A stretch of 64,000 nucleotides of DNA, taken from NCBI GenBank assembly GCA_035552155.1, contig DASZLX010000015.1, positions 62,001 to 126,000 on the forward strand, in the 5' to 3' direction. Each line of letters opens with the position of its first letter. Position 1 is the stretch's first letter. The notes beneath the pieces were generated by a model that had not been told where the DNA came from, searched no databases, and saw only the letters and a list, made by a program, of their open reading frames with translations. Both the position numbers and the translations under genes were made by a program. Origin of the DNA: DASXHY01 sp035552155. Its GTDB lineage: Bacteria; Verrucomicrobiota; Verrucomicrobiia; Limisphaerales; DASXHY01. Below are positions 51,931 through 60,781 of the stretch, piece by piece.

Positions 51931-54168
51931 GTGAGTGTGGGAACCGACAAAGAACAATTGCTGTTTGCCGCCGCCTTGCCGATTACGGATCCCGGCGAAC
52001 GGGAGTCCTTTCTCAAAACCGCCAGCGCCGGCGACACCGGTTTGCGTTTGCGAGTGACGAAAATGCTGGCGGAAAAGGACCAGAGCGAACGTTTCTTTTC
52101 CGAGTGTGTGTCGAGCTTTGCCATCGCCGCCGCCGATGCCGCTGAACTGCCGGAGTTGGAAAATAAAAATCCCATTGCCGGAGAAATGGCCGGCACGCGG
52201 GTGGGCCGCTATCGCTTGTTGAGACAGTTGGGGGAGGGCGGCTGCGGCGTGGTGTACCTGGCGGAACAAGAGGAGCCGATCCGGCGCCGCGTTGCCTTCA
52301 AGCTCATCAAGCTCGGCATGGATACCAAAAGCGTCATTGCGCGTTTTGATGCCGAGCGCCAGGCGCTGGCGATGATGGATCACCCCAATATTGCCAAGGT
52401 GCTGGACGGCGGTGCCACGGAATCCGGCCGCCCTTATTTCGTCCTGGAACTGGTTCAGGGCGTAAAAATCACCACCTACTGCGACGAAGAAAAACTGGCC
52501 GCGCCCCAACGGCTGAAACTTTTCATTCAAGTCTGCCAGGCCATCCAGCACGCGCATCAAAAAGGCGTGATCCACCGGGACATCAAGCCGTCAAATATTT
52601 TGGTGACGACGCACGACGGCGTGGCGGTTCCCAAGGTCATCGATTTTGGCATCGCCAAGGCCATCGAAGGCCGGATTATGGACGACACGAATTTCACGGC
52701 GGACGGACAGGTCGTGGGGACGCCCGCGTATATGAGCCCGGAGCAGGCGGAAATGAGCGGCCTGGACGTTGACACCCGCAGCGACATTTATTCGCTCGGC
52801 GTCCTGCTTTACGAATTGCTGACCGGCCGCACGCCTTTTGACCAGAAGGAACTGGTGCAATCCGGTTTGGATGAAATGCGGCGCACGTTGCGCGAGAAGG
52901 AACCCCAGCGGCCTTCCACGATGTTGACCAGCCTCACGAATACGGATTTGGCGGTGGCGGCCAGACATCGCCAGTTGGAACCGCCCAAACTGATCAAGTC
53001 ACTGAAGGGCGACCTGGATTGGATCGTGATGAAAGCGCTGGAGAAAGAACGGCAACGGCGTTATGAGACGGCCAATGCCCTGGCCATGGACGTCCTGCGT
53101 TACCTCAACAATGAGCCGGTTATCGCCCGTCCGCCCAGCCAGCTTTATCGCCTCCAGAAATTGATTCAACGCAACAAGGTGATTTGCGCCTGCGGCCTGG
53201 TGGTGGCGCTGACCTTGATTGCCGGGCTGGAAGTTTCCACCAGCTTTTTCTTCGAGGAGCGGCAGGCACGCATGGAGGCGGAACAGGCGCAGGCCAATGA
53301 AATGGTGTTGCAGAGAAAAGCCAAGGCGCGTGAAACCATCACGGAGTCCGGAGTGCTTTTGAGCCATGGGGCGACCGCGGAAGCGGATGCGTTGGTCAAC
53401 GGGATTTCGGTGGATTTACTCTCACCCTCCCGCGAAGCCAGCGATGTCTTTCGCCGCCTCGGCCTGTGGAATTTGTATCAGCGTAATTGGAAACAGGCTG
53501 CCAATCGTTACATCGGGTTGTTGCAGGTGAATCAGGTGGACAAGAATGACCGGACCGACCAGGCGTATGATTTATTATTGGCGGCGCCCATCCTGATTGA
53601 AGCGAGCGACATCGCCGACTACGATCGAATTCGGCGGGCAGCCTTAACCCGCCTCGGCAGCACTACCGACCAAAATGCCGCTGAACAGTTGATCAAGACC
53701 AGCTTGCTGCTCCCGGCGGACGACTCGATTCTCAAGCAGTTGGAACCGCTGGAGCGGGTTGTGAGGGACGGGCTTAAAAGTCATGATCCGGCGGTCAATG
53801 ATCGCAGCCTGCTGTCCGCCTGGCGGACTTTCGCCCTGTCGCTGTTGGAATATCGGCGCGGAGATTTCAACGCAGCCGTGAGCGAGCTTCAAGTATGTTC
53901 CAGCTATCCCGCACAGTCGCCGGCGTGCGTCGCCAGCACTCATCTTCTGCTCAGCATGGCGCTTCGACAGCTTGGCAAAGTCAAAGACGCTGATTTGGAA
54001 TTGGACCAGGGCCGGGCCATGGTGGAGAATCGATTCAAGAAGAAGCTGGAATCTGGCGACGATAAAACCGGAAAAATTGAGGGTTGGATCGTAACTCCCA
54101 TCTTGTTGCACGAAGCGGAATCATTGTCCAACACCGCCGCCTGGCTCCGTTCCGACGGTGCGGAATAA
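51931..54168 (+). CDS. Transmembrane Ser/Thr protein kinase
   Basis: 745 residues from the GTG at 51931 (VSVGTDKEQLLFAAALPITD), which fits the usual beginning of this kinase group. The frame is open to 51838, overlapping the sigma gene. An N-terminal helical segment with DPGERESFLKTA is typical. The kinase domain (about 91-360) has the Gly-rich loop LGEGGCGVVYLAE, the Lys of VAFKLIKLG, the catalytic loop HRDIKPSNI, DFGIAKA, GTPAYMSPEQAE and the SDIYSLGVLLYELLTG block. All key residues are present, so it should be active. A single membrane helix, VICACGLVVALTLIAGL, is at about 416-432, and the rest is a helical TPR-like sensor outside. Such kinases are thought to control their paired ECF sigma factor in place of an anti-sigma factor; that is known for related planctomycetal and verrucomicrobial pairs only by genomic association. 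Confidence 0.9.
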   Translation: MSVGTDKEQLLFAAALPITDPGERESFLKTASAGDTGLRLRVTKMLAEKDQSERFFSECVSSFAIAAADAAELPELENKNPIAGEMAGTRVGRYRLLRQLGEGGCGVVYLAEQEEPIRRRVAFKLIKLGMDTKSVIARFDAERQALAMMDHPNIAKVLDGGATESGRPYFVLELVQGVKITTYCDEEKLAAPQRLKLFIQVCQAIQHAHQKGVIHRDIKPSNILVTTHDGVAVPKVIDFGIAKAIEGRIMDDTNFTADGQVVGTPAYMSPEQAEMSGLDVDTRSDIYSLGVLLYELLTGRTPFDQKELVQSGLDEMRRTLREKEPQRPSTMLTSLTNTDLAVAARHRQLEPPKLIKSLKGDLDWIVMKALEKERQRRYETANALAMDVLRYLNNEPVIARPPSQLYRLQKLIQRNKVICACGLVVALTLIAGLEVSTSFFFEERQARMEAEQAQANEMVLQRKAKARETITESGVLLSHGATAEADALVNGISVDLLSPSREASDVFRRLGLWNLYQRNWKQAANRYIGLLQVNQVDKNDRTDQAYDLLLAAPILIEASDIADYDRIRRAALTRLGSTTDQNAAEQLIKTSLLLPADDSILKQLEPLERVVRDGLKSHDPAVNDRSLLSAWRTFALSLLEYRRGDFNAAVSELQVCSSYPAQSPACVASTHLLLSMALRQLGKVKDADLELDQGRAMVENRFKKKLESGDDKTGKIEGWIVTPILLHEAESLSNTAAWLRSDGAE

Positions 54169-54195
54169 ATTAAAGTAAATCAGGCGGAAGAAGGA

Positions 54196-55770
54196 TCAGT
54201 CGTCATCCGGGAGAGGTGTTGCGATTGCGCCCTCTTTTCGCAACAGGGCAGAAAGCTCTTTTGCTTTGGCGGGATATTTCGCGGCGACATTTTTGGTCTC
54301 ATCCGGATCGTTCGCGAGATTGAACAACAGCGGTTCACGGATGATGGCTGCGGCAAACCGCGGGTCATTTGGATTTGCGCCCGAGCCCATGCCGTTCGCA
54401 CTGGCGTTGGCATTTGCGGGAATGAATTTCCAATCGCCCTGCCGGATGCCAAACGCGCCGGAAATGCCTTGTTGCACCACCGAAGTGCGGATGGCCTTCG
54501 CCGGCCGGCCAACCAGCGCCGGCAATTCGTTCAAGCTGTCCACGGCCACACCCTTGGGTAATTCCTGCCCGACCATCGCGGCGCACGTTTTCATTATATC
54601 CGTCAGGCAAAACATTTTGTCCGATACTCCGGCGGGCACATGGCCCGGCCAATGAGCGATGAAGGGCACGCGGGTGCCGCCCTCGTAAACCAAATATTTC
54701 CACCCGCGCAACCCGCCGGCGGGTTGATGTCCATGCGCGTCTTCCCGGGAATGATCGTAATAGCCATCAAAAAAAATGGGCCCGTTATCACTCGTGAACA
54801 GCACGAGCGTATTGGTGGTCAGACTTAACCGGTCCAGCACCTCCATGATTTTGCCCGTCTCCCAATCGATTTGCTCGATGACATCGCCGCGCACTCCGCA
54901 ATCGCTTTTGCCAACGAACGGTCCTTCGGCGGTGCGCGGCACATGCGGCTCGAACAGGCCCACGTAAGCGAAGAAGGGCTGGCTTTTGTGCGCTTCAATG
55001 AACGCCACCGTTTTGTTCACCAAGGTGCGCGCCAGGTCCTCATCTTTGAACCTCGCCGCGTGACCGCCTTTCATGTATCCGATGCGGCTGAGGCCATTGA
55101 TGATCGTGCCAGAATGTTGTTTGTCCGCGGGTTGCTTCAATAGGTCGGGACGCTGCAGTCCGGTGGGGTCGTCACTGATGTTGGTGCGATAACTCACGGT
55201 AATCGGATCCGCGGGATCGACACACACAACCTGGTGATTTTCAATCCATACGCTGGGCACGCGGTCCACCGTGGCGGGGATGATGCAGGAATAATCAAAA
55301 CCCACTTCCAACGGGCCGGGTTTGATTTCGCCGTTGAAATTGACCGGTGTGATGCCGTCGCCCAAACCCAAATGCCATTTGCCGATGACGCCGGTGGCGT
55401 AACCCGCGCGGCGAAGCATTTCCGGCAGCGTCCGCGTGCCCGGCTCAATGGCCAATGGCGCATCGCCGTCCAGGATGGTGGTTTTCCTGGCCGTTTGCCG
55501 CCAGGCGTAATCACCGGTCAGCAATGAATAACGTGATGGCGTGCAGGTGGACGCGGGCGCGTAAGCCTGGGTGAAACGCATTCCCTGCGCTCCCAGGCGA
55601 TCCACGTTTGGCGTGTGAATCTTCACGGCTCCGTAGCAGCTCAAATCGCCATAGCCCAAATCGTCCGCGACAATGACGATTATATTGGGCCGATTGACGG
55701 CGGCGGCGGGCAGGGCGGCTACTACGAAATTGGAGATTGTCGCCGCAATAATCCAAACGCTCTTTCTCAT
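54196..55770 (-). CDS. Type I sulfatase, exported
   Basis: 524 residues with a signal peptide (VWIIAATISNFVVAALPAAAV). Metal-binding PNIIVIVADDLGYGDLSCYG comes first. The formylglycine motif is Cys76 in CTPSRYSLLTG, the canonical CxPSR. GVIGKWHLGLG and FTSDNGP follow. All motifs for an active Ca2+-dependent sulfatase are present; the Cys must be oxidised by a maturase that is not in this window. It is the last gene of a minus-strand operon, overlapping the GH43-like gene's stop by 4 nt (ATGA). Sulfate is probably removed from a carbohydrate released by that enzyme. The gene ends 27 nt from the kinase stop codon (convergent). Confidence 0.94.
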   Translation of the reverse strand: MRKSVWIIAATISNFVVAALPAAAVNRPNIIVIVADDLGYGDLSCYGAVKIHTPNVDRLGAQGMRFTQAYAPASTCTPSRYSLLTGDYAWRQTARKTTILDGDAPLAIEPGTRTLPEMLRRAGYATGVIGKWHLGLGDGITPVNFNGEIKPGPLEVGFDYSCIIPATVDRVPSVWIENHQVVCVDPADPITVSYRTNISDDPTGLQRPDLLKQPADKQHSGTIINGLSRIGYMKGGHAARFKDEDLARTLVNKTVAFIEAHKSQPFFAYVGLFEPHVPRTAEGPFVGKSDCGVRGDVIEQIDWETGKIMEVLDRLSLTTNTLVLFTSDNGPIFFDGYYDHSREDAHGHQPAGGLRGWKYLVYEGGTRVPFIAHWPGHVPAGVSDKMFCLTDIMKTCAAMVGQELPKGVAVDSLNELPALVGRPAKAIRTSVVQQGISGAFGIRQGDWKFIPANANASANGMGSGANPNDPRFAAAIIREPLLFNLANDPDETKNVAAKYPAKAKELSALLRKEGAIATPLPDDD

Positions 55771-56936
55771 AACGTCGCAGCGGCTTGACTGCCGAATTTC
55801 TGCGCTTCATCCGGACCGGGGGTGCCATAGGCGGGGTCGATCGCCCGCATATGGATATCGCCATTGTCCTGGATCTTCACGTCGAGGGGCACGAGAGTCA
55901 GTCCGCGCTGGTTGATGGTCTGTGCGTCACGGGACAGGTCGCGTTTCTCGATTCCGTCGCGGGGCAGGGGCGGAACATTGGCATTGTAAAAAGCGGTGCA
56001 CCACCATTGGCCGTCCAACGTTTGAAAGGGCGTGCCGTGCCCGAGAAAGCGGCCGAGGAATTCTCGCGGTCCATAGGGGCCGGTGATTTTGTCCGCCGTG
56101 CAGTAATAAAGATTGTAGGAACCTTTCCGGCCCAGGTCGGTGGACCAGCCTGTGCCGATAAACACATATTTTTTTCCGACTTTCAGAATGGTGGTGCCTT
56201 CATGGCCGATTCGCGAAATGGTCCGCGTGTTATCGTCGGGATCCGGACGGCTGCCGGCCGGATCGATGTGGATTGGTTCCGCCGTGAAGTGCGAGAAATC
56301 CTTGCTAAGCGGGGCGATGAACGTGTTTTTCCAGATAAACCACCACGTGCCGTCATCGTCCTTGAATAGCGATGGGTCGTGTTTATCGTTGCCGAGCCGG
56401 GTGCCCAATGGATGGGTCCATGGTCCCTTGAGTTCCGGCCCGGCAGAGATGGCGAAATCCGCCTTGGCCTGCGGACAAAACACGAGCGCCCAGGAATTGC
56501 CCAGCCAGTGGAGTTCCGGCGCCCAGAGGATTTTTCCCGGAATCTTGCGATCACTGTCCCGCTCCATCGTGAACGGTTCGCCAAGGTCCTCCCAATCAAT
56601 CAGATTTTTGCTGCGCCAGACCCGGACCGCCGAGCCAACAATGGAACCTTTGCCGAGGCCGGTATTGTAGGGATCGCCAAATTCGCGCGGGTCGCCGGAA
56701 TTCGGCGCTGTGCCGGTCAGGTAATAGAGATGGTCCGGCCCGACCGTAATGTAGGGATCACGAATCCATCCTTGCTTGATATAGATCGCGTGGTCATGAG
56801 ATTTAAGCCCGGCCTCAATTTCTGTGTGAGACAGGGCCGGAGCCACCCCAGAGGGGACATCTGCGGCGGACGCGGCGACCGGGGCAATCGTCATCAAAGC
56901 CATTAAACTGATGACATGGAGGGTGAACATTTTCAT
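55767..56936 (-). CDS. Exported GH43-like five-bladed propeller glycosidase
   Basis: 389 residues from the ATG at 56936 (MKMFTLHVISLMALMTIAPV is the signal peptide). The three acidic residues of the clan-F propellers are in place: Asp60 in WIRDPYITVG (base), Asp in NDKHDPSLFKDDDG (pKa modulator) and Glu in RIGHEGTTILKV (acid). ILWAPELHWLG is the family's WAPE/D phrase. GH43 and related families cut arabinosyl, xylosyl or galactosyl bonds. It lies between two sulfatase genes on the same strand, 74 nt after the first and overlapping the second by 4 nt, so it probably trims a sulfated glycan together with them. Confidence 0.88.
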   Translation of the reverse strand: MKMFTLHVISLMALMTIAPVAASAADVPSGVAPALSHTEIEAGLKSHDHAIYIKQGWIRDPYITVGPDHLYYLTGTAPNSGDPREFGDPYNTGLGKGSIVGSAVRVWRSKNLIDWEDLGEPFTMERDSDRKIPGKILWAPELHWLGNSWALVFCPQAKADFAISAGPELKGPWTHPLGTRLGNDKHDPSLFKDDDGTWWFIWKNTFIAPLSKDFSHFTAEPIHIDPAGSRPDPDDNTRTISRIGHEGTTILKVGKKYVFIGTGWSTDLGRKGSYNLYYCTADKITGPYGPREFLGRFLGHGTPFQTLDGQWWCTAFYNANVPPLPRDGIEKRDLSRDAQTINQRGLTLVPLDVKIQDNGDIHMRAIDPAYGTPGPDEAQKFGSQAAATL

Positions 56937-57010
56937 ATATGAGTCCAATCCACCTCGGCCCGAACTGGCAGGCTTCGGCGGTATTCTTGAAATCACGCTC
57001 GTCGAGCAGA

Positions 57011-58450
57011 TTACTCTTTCGGACCGAAGTTATGGACTCCGTTCCGGGCCGCTCGCAGAACCGGAAAGGTATCGATGGCGGATCCCGGGTCGCCCTGGGC
57101 ACTGAGCCAGCGGTCGAGTTCCGCGCTCAATCGAGTTTTGATGTCAGCATGTTGCGAATCGGCAATCAGGTTGTTCATCTCGTAGGGATCAACCGCGGTG
57201 TTATACAACTCTTCCGGCGGCCGCATCATGTAGCGTTTAATCAGTTGGTATATTTTGGGATGATTCGGCGATTGAAACATCCAGGTCCCCCAATAAGGAT
57301 TGTTCAGTTCGTTGCTGCCGCTGGATCCCATCAGGTATTTCTGGATGTAGAGTTCGTTCGGCAGCAGGTTGCGGATGTAGCGCCACTGGCCGTCGGTGAT
57401 TGTCCGGCTGGGATAGGCCGACCCTTCAGGCACGTTGTCATGGATGCCATAGGCATAGCTCTGAAACGTGGTCTGCTCGCCAAACAACACCTTGCGGAAG
57501 CTCAAACCGTCGAAATGATAGTCTTTGTCGGACGGGTTGCCTCCGGCCAGTTCCACCAGCGTCGGTGTCACGTCGGCATATTCCACGATCGCATCGGTTC
57601 GTTTTCCCGCTGTGATTTTGCCCGGCCAGCGAGCGATGAGACCCGTATGATTTCCGGTATCCCAGCAGGTCCATTTGTTGCCCGGAAATTGCGAGCCTTG
57701 TTCGCTCGTGAACAGCACCAGAGTGTTATCATCCAATCCCGCGGCCTTCAACGTGGCCAGAATTTCACCCACTTGCCCGTCCATGTAAGTGATTTCCGCC
57801 AGGTACCGGCCAAAGTCGCTCCGGCATCTCTCGGTATCGGCAATGTTGGCGGGCAGCTTGATTTTTTCGGGGGGATATTTTGAGGGGTCGCCCATCACCC
57901 AGGGGACATGCGGTTCGACCAGGGCCACGACCAGGCAGAACGGCTGGTCCGACTTGCGGGTGATGAATTCACGGACGCCGTCGAGGGTGTGCGGCTTGGT
58001 GGGATTATCCACACAATTGCGATCGAAGCCCGGCACTTCTTCAAAGGGAAAACAGTTTTTCGGCGTCACGTCAATTTTGCCGGCGATGCCGACGCGATAG
58101 CCCAGCGCGCCGAGGTAGTTTGGCAAACTGCGGGTGGTGGGCCGGCTGGCGGCGTGGTTCCAGGCGCAGCCGTTGTGCAAGGGGAATTGCCCCGTGTAAA
58201 GTTCCGAACGGCAGGGCTGGCAGATGGCCATGGCCAGATAGGCGTGGTTGAATACCAGGCTTTGCGAAGCCAGGCTGTCAATGTTCGGCGTGTGCGCATT
58301 CTCTCCGCCGTACACCGGCAAGTCGTTATAGGTGCAGTCGTCCGCCAGGATGACCAGAACGTTGGGATGCGGGGCGGCGGTTACTTCGACTGCCGAGAGG
58401 CAGGTCAGCACGATGGCGAGCGATACCGGGAACAAGAAACGAGATGACAT
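57011..58450 (-). CDS. Type I sulfatase with CQPCR active-site motif, exported
   Basis: 479 residues with a signal peptide (FLFPVSLAIVLTCLSAVEVTAA). PNVLVILADDCTYNDLPVYGG supplies metal ligands. The formylglycine site is Cys77 in AICQPCRSELYTG, CxPxR with Cys instead of Ser/Ala at position four, a pattern also known in some heparan- and uronate-type sulfatases. FTSEQGSQFPGNKWTCWD is the later metal region. It is the first gene of the minus-strand sulfatase-GH43-sulfatase operon. The motif TTGGACGATA lies 125 nt upstream (58574-58589, minus) and probably belongs to its control region. Confidence 0.92.
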   Translation of the reverse strand: MSSRFLFPVSLAIVLTCLSAVEVTAAPHPNVLVILADDCTYNDLPVYGGENAHTPNIDSLASQSLVFNHAYLAMAICQPCRSELYTGQFPLHNGCAWNHAASRPTTRSLPNYLGALGYRVGIAGKIDVTPKNCFPFEEVPGFDRNCVDNPTKPHTLDGVREFITRKSDQPFCLVVALVEPHVPWVMGDPSKYPPEKIKLPANIADTERCRSDFGRYLAEITYMDGQVGEILATLKAAGLDDNTLVLFTSEQGSQFPGNKWTCWDTGNHTGLIARWPGKITAGKRTDAIVEYADVTPTLVELAGGNPSDKDYHFDGLSFRKVLFGEQTTFQSYAYGIHDNVPEGSAYPSRTITDGQWRYIRNLLPNELYIQKYLMGSSGSNELNNPYWGTWMFQSPNHPKIYQLIKRYMMRPPEELYNTAVDPYEMNNLIADSQHADIKTRLSAELDRWLSAQGDPGSAIDTFPVLRAARNGVHNFGPKE

Positions 58451-58672
58451 AAGTTTGTATTTTGAGGTTATGGACGCCTCGGCGCCTTTAAAAGTTGAAA
58501 CTGCGTGAAACCGTTGTGATCCCGTTGGAATGGATGGTCATGCGGGAATTAAATCATATTGAACCACCGAATGTTATCGTCCAATTGGATGAGGGTTGAA
58601 TCCTGGCTCGGCTTTCTCGTTTAGACCAAATCTACGTTGGCTGCGCGCACATCTAATCCACCGGGCTGCGCG
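58451..58672. other. Divergent gap before the minus-strand operon
   Basis: No gene is seen in these 222 nt. The stretch should hold the promoter of the minus-strand sulfatase operon and contains the TTGGACGATA motif (58574-58589, minus strand). Element copy B begins at 58673. Confidence 0.5.
58574..58589 (-). promoter_or_regulatory. TTGGACGATA motif, site 1 (minus-strand operon)
   Basis: On the minus strand it reads TCCAATTGGACGATAA. The 10-mer TTGGACGATA and the leading CC are identical to sites at 58928-58943 and 60576-60591. It is 123 nt before the sulfatase ATG at 58450. Candidate operator. Confidence 0.5.
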
Positions 58673-58907
58673 TCTTAATTTTTTCAGCATGACACTTCGT
58701 TGAGATTTGGTTTGACGTGGAAATCATCCAAATTAAAATTCACCTACCCATTTGCCCCAATTACAAATGGGTAGGTGAGATATTTTGGGCCATAGCATCT
58801 TAAATACTTGAGCCAGCTTTCGCACAAGCGATTTCGAAGCTTCCGCAGGTTGGCCCGGGCTCAATTCGCTGGATCGATAAACTCCAATTGAAACCTTTGA
58901 AACTTGG
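58673..58907 (+). promoter_or_regulatory. Conserved ~235-nt element, copy B, upstream of a sulfatase gene
   Basis: Homologous along its length to 50948-51177, in the same orientation relative to its downstream gene. It contains TTGACG at 58712-58717, 16 nt, TAAAAT at 58734-58739, a 15-bp hairpin at 58740-58778, and a less perfect version of the later palindrome (TTGGCCCGGGCTCAA near 58849-58863). It ends 83 nt before the sulfatase ATG at 58991. Confidence 0.75.
58740..58778 (+). other. 15-bp perfect hairpin in element copy B
   Basis: TCACCTACCCATTTG (58740-58754) pairs with CAAATGGGTAGGTGA (58764-58778) around a 9-nt loop. Four pairs differ from copy A with full compensation, and a wobble pair in A becomes G:C here. 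The arms directly follow the TAAAAT hexamer in both copies. Confidence 0.75.
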
Positions 58908-58927
58908 ATGCGTCGACCGTGGTCTAA

Positions 58928-58943
58928 CCCATTTGGACGATAG
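58928..58943 (+). promoter_or_regulatory. TTGGACGATA motif, site 2 (sulfatase at 58991)
   Basis: CCCATTTGGACGATAG, just downstream of element copy B and 47 nt before the ATG of the sulfatase gene. It shares the 10-mer and flanks with the sites at 58574 and 60576. Confidence 0.5.
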
Positions 58944-58990
58944 TCAAATGTGGCCGTTCAGGTAAACTCGCCAGGCAATATTTACTCATT

Positions 58991-60418
58991 ATGCTGACCA
59001 ACACCGCCAGAAGCACTGTTTGGATTCAATTTTTCAATGTCCTCGGCCGCCTGCGCTTCGCGTCGTTTTTCCTGATTCTTGTTACGGCAATCGCGGTGCA
59101 AGCCGCCGACCGGCCCAACATCATCTTCGTTTACACGGACGACTTCGGATGGGGCGACATCGGGGCCGATGGCGGCGATTTTGTTCCCACGCCGAACATG
59201 GATCGGCTGGCGGCAGAAGGGATTCGTTTCACGCAATTTTATGTTCCCGCGCCCATCTGTTCCGCCTCGCGCGTCGGGGTGACGACGGGCATGTATCCCG
59301 GTCGTTGGAATTTCACGAGCTACCTGCAAACCCGCAAAGGCAACGCCGAATGCGAACAAGCGGATTTTCTGGATCCGCGCGCACCCTCGCTGGCGCGCAT
59401 TCTCCACGCCAGCGGTTATGCCACCGGTCACTTCGGCAAATGGCACATGGGCGGCGGACGCGATGTGACCAATGCGCCATCCATTCGCGATTATGGCTTT
59501 GACGAATACATCAGCACTTGGGAGAGCCCCGATCCCTGTCCGGACATCACCGCCAAAAACTGGATCTGGTCGCCGCAGGATAAAGTGAAACGCTGGGATC
59601 GCACCGGGTTTTTTGTGGACAAGGCGCTTGATTTTCTGAAACGGCACCCGGGTCAGCCCTGTTACGTGAACATCTGGCCGGACGACACGCACACGCCTTA
59701 CGTGCCCAGCCCGGAAATGTCCGCCAAATACGGCGCGACCGACAAGCGCGAATCCGAAGCGAATTTCAAAGGCGTTCTGGCCGAATACGACAAGCAAATG
59801 GGCCGGTTGATGGACGGCTTGAAGAAGCTGGGCCTGGCGACCAACACGCTGGTTGTTTTCAGCGGCGACAACGGGCCTTTGCCTACCTACAATCATCGCC
59901 GCACGGGCGGCCTGCGCGGCTCCAAGCTCAGTCTGTATGAGGGCGGGAATCGATTGCCGTTAATTCTCTGGTGGCCGGGCAAGGCGCCGGCCGGTGAAGT
60001 GAACACAAACACCGTGATGTCTGCTCTTGATTTTCTGCCGTCGCTTTGCCGGATTGCCGGCGCACCGATTCCGCCGGCCGTCGCTGACAAACTGGACGGC
60101 CAGGACCTGAGCACCGCATTTTCGGGCGCGACGCTGGCGCGAAGCAAACCTCTGTTTTGGGAATACGGCCGCAACGACCAATCCTTCGCCTACCCCAAGG
60201 TTCCGGGTGATCGCAGCCCCAACGTGGCCGTGCGCGACGGTGATTGGAAATTGCTCGTCAACGATGATGGCAGCGACGTTCAACTCTATAACCTCGCCAC
60301 TGATCCGCGGGAAAAAACGAATGTTGCCGGAAAAAATTCGGATGTCGTCGACAGGCTCACCCGGATGGCGCTCGACTGGCGCAAATCCCTGCCGAAACTT
60401 TCGAGCAACAAATCATAA
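58991..60418 (+). CDS. Type I sulfatase with CSASR active-site motif, exported
   Basis: 475 residues. An N-terminal hydrophobic stretch (FASFFLILVTAIAVQAA, 23-39) acts as signal peptide. PNIIFVYTDDFGWGDIGADGG gives the metal ligands. The formylglycine Cys90 lies in PICSASRVGVTTG, the rarer CxAxR form accepted by radical-SAM sulfatase maturases. GHFGKWHMGGG and FSGDNGPLPTYNHRRTGGLRGSK follow. It is the first gene of the plus-strand sulfatase-GH2-sulfatase series and follows element copy B and motif site 2. A small hairpin, GGCAGA/TCTGCC, lies 25 nt after its stop (60443-60458) but lacks a proper U-tract. Confidence 0.93.
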   Translation: MLTNTARSTVWIQFFNVLGRLRFASFFLILVTAIAVQAADRPNIIFVYTDDFGWGDIGADGGDFVPTPNMDRLAAEGIRFTQFYVPAPICSASRVGVTTGMYPGRWNFTSYLQTRKGNAECEQADFLDPRAPSLARILHASGYATGHFGKWHMGGGRDVTNAPSIRDYGFDEYISTWESPDPCPDITAKNWIWSPQDKVKRWDRTGFFVDKALDFLKRHPGQPCYVNIWPDDTHTPYVPSPEMSAKYGATDKRESEANFKGVLAEYDKQMGRLMDGLKKLGLATNTLVVFSGDNGPLPTYNHRRTGGLRGSKLSLYEGGNRLPLILWWPGKAPAGEVNTNTVMSALDFLPSLCRIAGAPIPPAVADKLDGQDLSTAFSGATLARSKPLFWEYGRNDQSFAYPKVPGDRSPNVAVRDGDWKLLVNDDGSDVQLYNLATDPREKTNVAGKNSDVVDRLTRMALDWRKSLPKLSSNKS

Positions 60419-60781
60419 GATTCTTCAAGCGCCCGATTGGTTGGCAGAAATCTCTGCCGACTTTGTAACGCGTATCAATTTAGAACGTCTTTAACGCAGG
60501 CGCCAGGTTGCGCTGCGCCATGGTTTCGGAATTATTCGGAATCGTTTTAATGGATCGGGCCGGGTCGTATCACCATCCCTTTGGACGATAGCCAGAACCG
60601 GTCGGTCCGGGTCAGGATCAGCCGGGTTCAAGGCTGCGAGAAGGGGATGCTCCCTGGGCAGCGACACTGATGGTTCATGTTTGTTTGGTTTGATGGGAAA
60701 ATAATTTATTAAATGCGAATGAATACTTTTGCCTGGCCGGGTGCGAAAAATCGAGTGGTTGGTGGTGGAATTCGAAATTCC
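60419..60781. other. Gap between sulfatase and GH2 genes
   Basis: Apart from a possible longer GH2 start at 60713, no gene is seen. It holds a tight hairpin, GGCAGA-AATC-TCTGCC (60443-60458), a second stem GGCGC/GCGCC (60499-60503 with 60515-60519), a direct repeat TTCGGAA twice near 60526-60540, and the TTGGACGATA site at 60576-60591. The GH2 gene probably has its own promoter here. Confidence 0.5.
60576..60591 (+). promoter_or_regulatory. TTGGACGATA motif, site 3 (GH2 gene)
   Basis: TCCCTTTGGACGATAG, 121 nt before the first possible GH2 start (60713) and 190 nt before the preferred one (60782). It has the same 10-mer and CC flank as the sites at 58574 and 58928. Confidence 0.5.
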
